Assembly: GCF_024323335.1 (NCBI RefSeq)
Contig: NC_066585.1
Location: forward strand, 338,521,346 to 338,585,345
Direction: 5' to 3'
DNA from: Lathyrus oleraceus
Lineage: Eukaryota; Streptophyta; Magnoliopsida; Fabales; Fabaceae
DNA: 64,000 nucleotides
Part shown: positions 10,804-20,253 of the stretch, piece by piece
Layout of the letters: every line of letters starts with the position of its first letter
How positions within the stretch are numbered: position 1 is the first letter of the stretch
Translations under genes and position numbers: made by a program
The notes under the pieces: model-generated
What the model saw: only the letters and a program-made list of their open reading frames with translations
What the model was told of the DNA's origin: nothing
The model's database searches: none

Positions 10804-12762
10804 TGTAACACCCTTCTAAAATACCCCAAATATTTAATTTAAAACAACAAACATATATCAATCAGAGTAACTATGCAATTAAGGGTGTCACACAATTATT
10901 TCACACCATTCACCATAATAACTGTCATGCTCTTTTATTAATTCAAAACATAAGCATTTGCACAATACGCAGCGGATAGAAATCTCATCAATCATGTAAA
11001 ACATGTAACACATTACATGTAAAATTATTCAACAAGGTAAAACATCCCGTCCCGATGTTACATCTATCAGAGCACGACCCACTAAGGAGACTACACTAGA
11101 CTCCAAGCACTAGCTTCTACTCAATCACTGCTCGTTACCTGAAAAATAGTTGTAAGGGTGAGTTCCTCAATCGATATAATAAGCATTATAAAATATCATG
11201 CAATATTAAGTAATTTAACACATTTCATCACCCTAATCATAACACTCATTCAGTAACGGCACCTCAACTCAACATCATACTCAATACCAACATAAAGCAC
11301 ACGTATAATCTCAATTCATACTCAACACCAACACAAAACACACGTATAATATTGGAATACATTCATTCATATTATACGTCATACATACATTATGCAATGA
11401 GACTCCATGCATGCGGTACCGGCTATTCGTGAACATATAGTTCAACCTCACCGATCAAATCCAGATACGGCTACCAAGCCCACTAGTCCCACTCATTTGA
11501 GACCTAGTGACTCACTCACTAATTCCTCACCATGGGAATTAGCTACCACCCCAAGGGCTATGCTATGCACGCTAATCACCTAGCATACAAACATCAACAA
11601 CAATCCACAATGATTTACTCACTAATTCCTCACCATGGGAATTAGCTACCACCATAAAGGCCACAATATGCATGCTAATTCACCTAGCAATGCAACATCA
11701 TCAACAACAATCCACAATGGACATATGCTCACACTCTAAGCCATAAAACAGTCCATTCACCAACACATGCATAATATATACATTCACAACATTATGCATA
11801 TTTTCACACATCATCAGCATATTTATCACATAATCATATCATGTCATGCCAATTAATCAATCACAGTATTAGCACGCTCTACTAATACCTATACTACTCA
11901 AAACAACGGGAAATGATCCCTACTATATCACATACCGATATAGGCCAACCATCAAATATGTACATAACATTTAAATACCAATTTTCCCACTTTTCAACAG
12001 TGTTAACCGGTTAACGCCCTGGGTTAACCGGTTAACGCAGACCAAAACACGCTTCCTGGCAAAACTTAACAGCGTTAACCGGTTAACGCCCTGGGTTAAC
12101 CGGTTAACGCAAGCAAAACAACAATATTTCACAATTCCTAACAGTGTTAACCGGTTAACACCCTGGGTTAACCGGTTAACGCAAGACAGAAAGCTGTTCC
12201 TGCGCTAACACGAAGCAGAATGCAGAATTCTCCGCATTTTCCGCCGTTGGAGGACTTCCGGACCTCCGATTCCGATTCCGTAAAAAGCTATACGTTCGGA
12301 AAATCACTACCCATCCAATTACAGATTCAATTACAGCTCTAACATAGTTATTCATCACAATTTTTCAGCACTCATCATCCCAATTAGGGTCAATTCAACG
12401 GTTTATCACTACCCATTACATGTTAACCCATAATACCCATTAAACGACGATAAACCCCCCTTACCTGAGTTAATCCGGCGAATCTTTAAGCTTCAAGCTT
12501 TTCTCTTCTCCAAATCTTCTTCCTCTTGCTCTGTCTCTTTGCCCTTTTCCTCTTTTCAGCCGTTTCTCTGCTTTTCACGTGAAACCCTTTCTTTATCAAA
12601 TGGGACTCTTTTTCTTATTTCCAACTTATATATATTTTCCAATAATTATTATTCCAATAATAATAATAATAATAATCCAATAATTCCAATTATTTAATTA
12701 AATTAATAAATATAATATTAACTTAAATTAAATAATTATCTTATTTTTATCGGGGTGTTACA
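10804..12762 (-). repeat. Tekay element 3' LTR
   Basis: 1959 bp, bounded by TGTAACACCC and GGGTGTTACA. It contains an approximately 103-bp tandem duplication (CTAATTCCTCACCATGGG at 11519 and 11622), three 72-bp units each carrying two GTTAACCGGTTAAC palindromes (12002-12180), and a TATA-like TATATATAAG on the minus strand (12634-12625). Short ORFs such as 12176-12358 repeat in the other LTR only because the LTRs are copies. Confidence 0.95.
12002..12180. repeat. Palindrome array GTTAACCGGTTAAC, 3 x 72 bp, 3' LTR copy
   Basis: Six perfect 14-bp palindromes start at 12002, 12023, 12074, 12095, 12146 and 12167: pairs 21 bp apart, pairs repeating every 72 bp. The spacer is GCCCTGG or ACCCTGG. 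Each palindrome holds GGTTAA on both strands, the core of GT-1 type trihelix sites. Placement is upstream of the TATA-like box in element sense, thus in U3. Function is inferred; the geometry is read directly. Confidence 0.9.
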
Positions 12763-12778
12763 ACTCTCCCCCACTAAA
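12763..12778 (-). other. Polypurine tract of the Tekay element
   Basis: On the minus strand AGTGGGGGAGAGT lies directly before the TGTAACA start of the 3' LTR, where plus-strand DNA synthesis is primed. Confidence 0.85.
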
Positions 12779-12804
12779 AGAGTTTTCGTCCTCGAAAACA
12801 TACC

Positions 12805-15800
12805 TCAAGCGAATAGCTCAGGATAAGACTCCTTCATCTGACTCTCAAGTTCCCAAGTCACATTGCCACCTGCTGGTCCTCCCCAAGCTACCTTCACCAA
12901 AGCAATCTCTTTACCCCGCAACTGCTTCAACTCTCGATCCTCGATCCTCATAGGTGATGTTTCAACAGTTAGGTTATCTCTCACCTGTACATCATCTACT
13001 TGGACTACATGCGACGGATCAGGAATGTACCTCCTCAACTGAGACACATGAAAAACCTCATGCAAATTCGCAAGTGACGGCGGTAAAGCGATACGATAGG
13101 CTACCTCCCCTATCCTCTCCAAAATCTGATAAGGACCAATAAATCGAGGTGTCAACTTCTTCGACTTCAAAGCTCGACCAACCCCAGTTATCGGAGTAAC
13201 ACGAAGAAACACATGATCCCCCTCTTGGAACTCAAGTGCCTTCCTTCTCTTGTCGTGATAACTCTTCTGACGACTCTGAGCAATCCTCATCTTCTCCTGA
13301 ATCATCTTAATCTTTTCCGTAGTTTGTTGAACAATCTCCGGTCCAACCAAAGCACTCTCACCGGACTCATACCAACATAAAGGCGTCCGACATCTCCTAC
13401 CATACAAAGCTTCAAACGGTGCCATACCAATGCTCGAATGAAAACTATTGTTGTAGGTAAACTCAATCAAAGGTAAGTAACAATCCCAAGCACCTCCCTT
13501 TTCCAAAACACAAGCCCTCAAAAGATCTTCCAATGACTGAATCGTCCTCTCAGTCTGACCATCAGTCTGCGGATGATATGCAGAACTCAATCTCAGCTTA
13601 GTTCCCAAAGCCTTCTGCAAACCTTCCCAGAACTTCGATGTAAATCTAGGATCTCTGTCCGAAACAATACTCGACGGAATACCATGCAAACTTACAATTT
13701 TCTCAATATACAACTCAGCTAATCTCTCTAATGGATAATCCATTCTGATCGGAATAAAATGAGCCGATTTTGTCAATCTGTCAACAATCACCCAAATAGC
13801 TTCAAAATTCTTAATTGTCCTCGGTAAACCAGAAACAAAATCCATACTGATACTATCCCACTTCCACTCTGGAATAGCCAACGGTTGCATTAGCCCAGAC
13901 GGCTTCTGATGCTCAATCTTTGACTTCTGACAAGTCAAACAAGAATAAACAAAACTCGCAATTTCTCTTTTCATTCCCGGCCACCAAAATAACTTTTTCA
14001 AATCATGATACATCTTCGTAGCCCCAGGATGAATACTCAGGCCACTACGATGTCCTTCCTCAAGAATACTCTTCTTAAGCTCGGTAACATCCGGAATACA
14101 CACCCGATTACCAAATTTCAAAACACCATTCTCATCAACTCTGAATTCACCACCTTGACCTTGATTCACTAGAGTCAACTTATCAACCAAAAGCACATCG
14201 GATTTCTGACCCTCTCTGATCTCATCCAGAATACCACTCGTTAACTTCAACATTCCCAATTTAACACTATTGTGAGTACTCTCACACACCAAACTCAAGT
14301 CTCTAAACTGTTCAATTAAATCCAATTCTTTAACCATTAACATAGACATATGCAATGATTTCCGACTCAATGCATCAGCCACTACGTTTGCTTTACCTGG
14401 ATGGTAATTCAAACCAAAGTCATAATCCTTCAGAAACTCTAACCATCTTCTCTGTCTCATATTCAGCTCTTTCTGATCAAACAAATACTTTAAACTTTTA
14501 TGGTCACTGAAAACCTCAAATCTTGACCCGTACAAGTAATGCCTCCATAACTTCAGAGCAAATACCACAGCTGCCAACTCTAAATCGTGTGTCGGATAGT
14601 TCCTCTCATGAACCCTCAGTTGTCTCGAAGCATAAGCTACAACCTGCTTATTCTGCATTAAAACACCACCCAAACCCAACAATGAAGCATCACAGTAAAC
14701 CTCAAATGGTTCTGATGGACTTGGTAATATCAGAACAGGAGCAATAGTTAACCTTCTCTTTAACTCTTGGAAACCTTCTTCACATTTTGAGTCCCAAACA
14801 AACGCTTGCCCCTTTCTAGTCAACATTGTCAACGGTAACGCCAACTTAGAAAATCCCTCAATGAATTTCCTATAATAACCTGCGAGTCCAAGAAAACTCC
14901 TTATCTCAGAAACTGACTTCGGAGCTTCCCACTTAGATACCGCTTCTATCTTAGAAGGATCAACAGCAACACCACCTCTTGAAATCACATGACCGAGAAA
15001 ACTAACCTCTTCTAACCAAAATTCACACTTAGACAGTTTAGCAAATAACTTCTTTTCCCGCAGAACTCCCAAAACCACTCTCAAATGTTCAGCATGTTCT
15101 TCTTCAGATTTCGAATACACCAAAATATCGTCAATAAACACCACAACAAACTTGTCTAGATACGGATGGAAAATCCTATTCATATATTCCATAAATACTC
15201 CAGGCGCATTAGTCACACCAAAAGGCATTACAAAATACTCATAATGTCCATACCTTGTTCTGAAAGCAGTCTTCTGAATATCTTCAGTTTTCACACGTAT
15301 CTGATGATATCCCGACCTCAAATCTATTTTGCTGAACACACTCGCACCACCCAACTGATCCATCAAATCATCAATCCTCGGCAAAGGATACCGATTCTTG
15401 ATCGTCACTTTATTCAGTTGCCTGTAGTCCACACACAACCTCATAGTACCTTCTTTCTTCTTAACCAATAACACTGGTGCACCCCACGGTGACACACTCG
15501 GACGAATAAATTTCTTATCCAACAGATCTTCCAACTGACTCTTCAATTCAGTTAACTCAACAGCAGACATACGGTACGGAGCCATCGACATCGGCCTAGT
15601 ACCAGGTACCAAATCAATCGAGAACTCAACTTCACGCTCTGGCGGTAATTCATTCACTTCTTCAGGAAACACATCAGGAAAATCACACACCACGGCTAGA
15701 TCGCGAATCACAAGTTTATCCTTAGCCTCCAAAGTCGCTAACAGCATAAACAACTCTGCCCCATCTGCTGCCGCCTCATTCACCTGCCTTGCTGATAGAA

Positions 15801-17175
15801 ACAAACTCTTTCCTTCCTCAATCTCAGGAAAGATCACAGTCTTATCAAAACAATTGATATAGACTCGGTTAAACACCAACCAGTTCATACCCAGAATAAC
15901 GTCAATCTGCACTAGTGGAAGACACACTAGGTCCATCCCAAAGTCTCTACCAAAAATACTCAAAGGACAATTTAAACAAACTGAAGTAGTAGTCACTGAA
16001 CCCTTCGTAGGAGTATCAATCACCATACTTCCATGCATCTCAGATATCTCTAACTTAAGTTTCACAGCACAATCCAAAGATATAAAGGAATGAGTCGCAC
16101 CAGTGTCAATAATAGCTACAAGAGGAAAGCCATTAATATAACACGTACCTCGGATCAAACGATCATCTGCAAAAGTCTCAGAACCCGATAAAGCAAAGAC
16201 CTTGCCTCCCGACTGGTTCTCTCTCTTCGGCTTAGGACACTGTGGACTGATATGACCCACTTCTCCACAGTTGAAACAAGTCACAGTCTTCGACCGGCAC
16301 TCTGCAGCCAAATGACCACCTTTCCCACACTTGAAACACTTCTTCTCATTACTGGTACACTCATGGATACGATGTCCAGCCTGACCACATCTGAAACACT
16401 TAGTAGGGGCACTGGAGTCTCCCCCACTAGGTCTCTTCATCCCACTCTGTCTCTGGAAACCCTTGCCAGCTGCATACGGTTTCCCACGATCATTCTGATT
16501 CTTGCCCTTCCTATCAACCCTTTGCTGATAGCTCTCCGCTCTGGCCTTGGTATCCTGTTCAAAAATCCTGCAACAGTCAACCAGGTCAGAAAACACTCTG
16601 ATCCGCTGATACCCAATAGCCTGCTTGATCTCGGGACGCAACCCGTTCTCAAACTTCACACATTTCGAAAATTCCCCAGTAGCCTCATCATAGGGAGTGT
16701 AATACTTTGACAGCTCTGTGAACTTAGCAGCTTACTCAGTAACAGACCGATTGCCCTGCTTCAATTCTAAGAACTCTATCTCTTTCTTTCCTCTAACATC
16801 CTCTGGAAAATACTTCCTCAGGAATCTCTCTCTGAACACAGCCCAAGTGATCTCAGCATTCCCAGCAGATTCCAACTCAGTGCGGGTAGCAACCCACCAA
16901 TCATCTGTTTCCTCTAACAGCATATGCGTACCGAACCTGACCTTCTGGTTATCGGCACACTCAGTCACTCGGAAGATTCTCTCGATCTCCTTCAACCACT
17001 TCTGAGCACCATCTGGATCGTATGCTCCCTTGAACATTGGAGGATTGTTCTTCTGGAACTCACTCAGTTGACGAGCAGCTCCCATTCCCACAACATTCGG
17101 ATTCCCTCCAAGTACTCCAGCTAGCATACCCAGAGCCTCAGCAATCGCAGCATCATCTCTACCTCTTCCAGCCAT
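12805..17175 (-). pseudogene. gag-pol polyprotein of the Tekay element, one internal stop
   Basis: A single frame of 1457 codons from ATG at 17175 (MAGRGRDD) to TGA at 12805-12807, broken only by TAA at 16732-16734 (codon 148), in the conserved VTE-AAKF part of gag where a tyrosine codon is expected. The frame stays open upstream of 17175, but the Met before AGRGRDD matches chromovirus gag starts. In order: gag; three CCHC knuckles (about residues 260-316); protease DTG at about 357; RT with FIDD at about 680-683; RNase H; integrase with a CX2C pair in CLTCQ and acidic residues in SMDFV, SDRDP and DGQTE; and a C-terminal chromodomain ending TWELESQM...YPELF. Chromodomains target integration to heterochromatin. 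All catalytic motifs look intact. The stop would give a 147-residue truncated gag unless read through. Confidence 0.92.
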
Positions 17176-17281
17176 CTCTATTCTGAAAACCCAATAAGCT
17201 AAACAATAAGTACGGATAGGGTTACACAACACCTATCACATACAGGGAAACAGAATAATTACGACTCGACTCGACCGACTA

Positions 17282-17294
17282 TGCTCTGATACCA
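17282..17294 (-). other. Primer-binding site of the Tekay element (initiator Met tRNA)
   Basis: TGGTATCAGAGCA on the minus strand, four bases after the end of the 5' LTR. It is the standard complement of the plant initiator methionine tRNA 3' end. Confidence 0.92.
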
Positions 17295-18496
17295 CTAATG
17301 TAACACCCTTCTAAAATACCCCAAATATTTAATTTAAAACAACAAACATATATCAATCAGAGTAACTATGCAATTAAGGGTGTCACACAATTATTTCACA
17401 CCATTCACCATAATAACTGTCATGCTCTTTTATTAATTCAAAACATAAGCATTTGCACAATACGCAGCGGATAGAAATCTCATCAATCATGTAAAACATG
17501 TAACACATTACATGTAAAATTATTCAACAAGGTAAAACATCCCGTCCCGATGTTACATCTATCAGAGCACGACCCACTAAGGAGACTACACTAGACTCCA
17601 AGCACTAGCTTCTACTCAATCACTGCTCGTTACCTGAAAAATAGTTGTAAGGGTGAGTTCCTCAATCGATATAATAAGCATTATAAAATATCATGCAATG
17701 TTAAGTAATTTAACACATTTCATCACCCTAATCATAACACCCATTCAGTAACGGCACCTCAACTCAACATCATACTCAATACCAACATAAAGCACACGTA
17801 TAATCTCAATTCATACTCAACACCAACACAAAACACACGTATAATATTGGAATACATTCATTCATATTATACGTCATACATACATTATGCAATGAGACTC
17901 CATGCATGCGGTACCGGCTATTCGTGAACATATAGTTCAACCTCACCGATCAAATCCAGATACGGCTACCAAGCCCACTAGTCCCACTCATTTGAGACCT
18001 AGTGACTCACTCACTAATTCCTCACCATGGGAATTAGCTACCACCCCAAGGGCTATGCTATGCACGCTAATCACCTAGCATGCAAACATCAACAACAATC
18101 CACAATGATTTACTCACTAATTCCTCACCATGGGAATTAGCTACCACCATAAAGGCCACAATATGCATGCTAATTCACCTAGCAATGCAACATCATCAAC
18201 AACAATCCACAATGGACATATGCTCACACTTTAAGCCATAAAACAGTCCATTCACCAACACATGCATAATATATACATTCACAACATTATGCATATTTTC
18301 ACACATCATCAGCATATTTATCACATAATCATATCATGTCATGCCAATTAATCAATCACAGTATTAGCACGCTCTACTAATACCTATACTACTCAAAACA
18401 ACGGGAAATGATCCCTACTATATCACATACCGATATAGGCCAACCATCAAATATGTACATAACATTTAAATACCAATTTTCCCACTTTTCAACAGT

Positions 18497-18675
18497 GTTA
18501 ACCGGTTAACGCCCTGGGTTAACCGGTTAACGCAGACCAAAACACGCTTCCTGGCAAAACTTAACAGCGTTAACCGGTTAACGCCCTGGGTTAACCGGTT
18601 AACGCAAGCAAAACAACAATATTTCACAATTCCTAACAGTGTTAACCGGTTAACACCCTGGGTTAACCGGTTAAC
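18497..18675. repeat. Palindrome array GTTAACCGGTTAAC, 3 x 72 bp, 5' LTR copy
   Basis: Copy of the array at 12002-12180 shifted by 6495 bases, with all six palindromes intact. In element sense it lies downstream of the TATA-like box (19129-19120), so in this LTR the array would be inside the transcribed leader as well as in both LTR DNAs. Confidence 0.88.
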
Positions 18676-19119
18676 GCAAGACAGAAAGCTGTTCCTGCGC
18701 TAACACGAAGCAGAATGCAGAATTCTCCGCATTTTCCGCCGTTGGAGGACTTCCGGACCTCCGATTCCGATTCCGTAAAAAGCTATACGTTCGGAAAATC
18801 ACTACCCATCCAATTACAGATTCAATTACAGCTCTAACATAGTTATTCATCACAATTTTTCAGCACTCATCTTCCCAATTAGGGTCAATTCAACGGTTTA
18901 TCACTACCCATTACATGTTAACCCATAATACCCATTAAACGACGATAAACCCCCCTTACCTAAGTTAATCCGGCGAATCTTTAAGCTTCAAGCTTTTCTC
19001 TTCTCCAAATCTTCTTCCTCTTGCTCTGTCTCTTTGCCCTTTTCCTCTTTTCAGCCGCTTCTCTGCTTTTCACGTGAAACCCTTTCTTTATCAAATGGGA
19101 CTCTTTTTCTTATTTCCAA

Positions 19120-19129
19120 CTTATATATA
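19120..19129 (-). promoter_or_regulatory. TATA-like box of the Tekay 5' LTR
   Basis: TATATATAAG on the minus strand, about 130 bases into the LTR, followed by a purine-rich leader. It is the best TATA match near the LTR start. The copy in the 3' LTR is at 12625-12634. The U3 implied would be short, so the assignment is tentative. Confidence 0.45.
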
Positions 19130-19257
19130 TTTTCCAATAATTATTATTCCAATAATAATAATAATAATAATCCAATAATTCCAATTATTTAATTAAATTA
19201 ATAAATATAATATTAACTTAAATTAAATAATTATCTTATTTTTATCGGGGTGTTACA

Positions 19258-19262
19258 GTTGG
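19258..19262. repeat. Target site duplication GTTGG, right copy
   Basis: Pairs with 10799-10803. Removing the element and one copy rejoins the Tat LTR as ...GTTTGTTGGCGTC... Confidence 0.93.
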
Positions 19263-20253
19263 CGTCTTTTATGAATGACTGTTTAGATCGCATCCTAAAG
19301 GCTAAACGTTGGCTTGTCTACTCTCAGCGGAGGCTTAAGCACTAGTTTGTTGTGCGCGTTAGAAAGGATTAAATAGTATTCTTTCTAAAAAGATTTAAGT
19401 TGTTGGTCGCACGGGGGCGAGAAATTAGGCTTAATATATTTGGTATTTTGAAGAAGAACGACAAAAGACTGAGTAATGTGGTGCACACCAATCGTTCAAT
19501 TCTTTGAGGAATAACAAGGCGAACGCCTTTTATTTCCTTTTTTGTTCACATTATTATTGAAAAGTGTTTGCAGAAATTGAATATGCATTATAGTGAGGCG
19601 TGCGCCTCCCGCTTGCTTATTCAAGGAACAATGAGGCGTGCACCACCCATTCCTTTATCTAAGTTCATTTAGTGTGTTTTAATTGGAAGACGGTAACTTG
19701 AGAAATATGGCGAGCGCCAATCATTCAATTATTCGAGAGATGGTGAGACGAACGCCTCCCATTCTTTTTCATCCAAAGTTTAACTAAAATAAAATTCTTA
19801 GAAATTATATTAATTTGGAATAAATGATTTGAATTCGAATTTGGTAAGGTTTTAATCGAGCGACAAGAATTCGAGTAATATGGCGAATGCCAATCATTCG
19901 AATACTCGAGAGATAGCAAAGCGAACGCCTCTTATACTCTTTTTCATCTGAAGTTTAAGTTATGAAAGAATATTCTTTAGAAGTTATATTTGATTCAGAA
20001 AATGGTTAGAATTTGTAAGTTTTAGAGTTTTAATTAGACGACGAGAATTCGAGCAATATGGCGAACGCCAATTGTTGGAATACTCGAGAGATAGTGAAGC
20101 AGGCGCTTAGTATACTCCTTTTCATCCATAGTTTAAGTTATAAAAATGTTCTTAGAAGTCGTATCGAAAAAAGATTTTGAATTCGATTTCAAAGAGTTAA
20201 TCAGATTTGAAAAAGATTACTTGGTGTTGGACCAAGGTTTAACTATTTTTACA
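19263..20253 (-). repeat. Tat-element LTR, U3-side part
   Basis: In minus sense begins TGTAAAAATAG at 20253. It contains about four degenerate tandem units (period 173-178 bases for the last three; see 19476-20130). The continuation of this LTR is at 10361-10803. The TG start is supported by position and by the TGTAA pattern of related LTRs, but no target duplication could be paired because the other end of the element is missing. Confidence 0.6.
19476..20130. repeat. Degenerate ~175-bp tandem units with GGCG-N2-CGCC palindromes
   Basis: The phrase ATATGGCGAACGCCAAT and close variants occur near 19476 (GGTGCACACC), 19705 (GGCGAGCGCC), 19878 (GGCGAATGCC) and 20056 (GGCGAACGCC), each followed about 40-50 bases later by a second site of the form GCGAACGCCT. 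The core is an inverted repeat with a two-base centre. It is the third palindrome-based array seen in retroelement control sequence in this window. Confidence 0.65.

Larger units (their letters stand above)
10804..19257 (-). mobile_element. Complete young Tekay-type chromovirus (Ty3/gypsy)
   Basis: An 8454-bp element on the minus strand with two 1959-bp LTRs starting TGTAACACCC, a primer site for initiator methionine tRNA (17282-17294), a polypurine tract (12763-12778), gag-pol (12805-17175) and a GTTGG duplication. Gag, protease, RT, RNase H, integrase and a C-terminal chromodomain are in chromovirus order. By eye the LTRs differ at about 7 sites (near 11208, 11238, 11588, 11728, 12374, 12472 and 12566), about 0.4%. 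That implies a very recent insertion. It sits inside the LTR of the Tat-lineage element. The only coding lesion seen is a stop codon in gag. Confidence 0.95.
17299..19257 (-). repeat. Tekay element 5' LTR
   Basis: 1959 bp, nearly identical to 10804-12762. In minus sense transcription would begin shortly after the TATA-like box at 19129-19120. The same palindrome array recurs at 18497-18675. Confidence 0.95.
6234..20253 (-). mobile_element. Tat-lineage gypsy element with gag and no visible pol; split by a Tekay insertion
   Basis: A minus-strand element whose LTR (starting TGTAAAAATAG at 20253) is interrupted at 10804-19257 by the complete Tekay element, then resumes to about 10361. A primer site complementary to the same tRNA class as Ogre follows (10340-10357), then a leader of about 800 bases and a decayed gag. 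No protease, RT or integrase similarity is visible in the next 1.7 kb down to 6234, where the Ogre LTR1 abuts. In Ogre copy C the protease lies about 1.1 kb past the gag finger, so it should have been reached. No 3' LTR is found; that end is lost or outside the window. Confidence 0.65.

Noticed and set aside
12176..12358. 60-codon ORF found identically at 18671-18853
   Set aside because: The identity comes from the two LTR copies; the ORF overlaps the palindrome array and has no protein features.
16252..16710. 152-codon plus-strand ORF, with neighbours at 14523, 15166 and 16718
   Set aside because: All are antisense shadows of the Tekay gag-pol.
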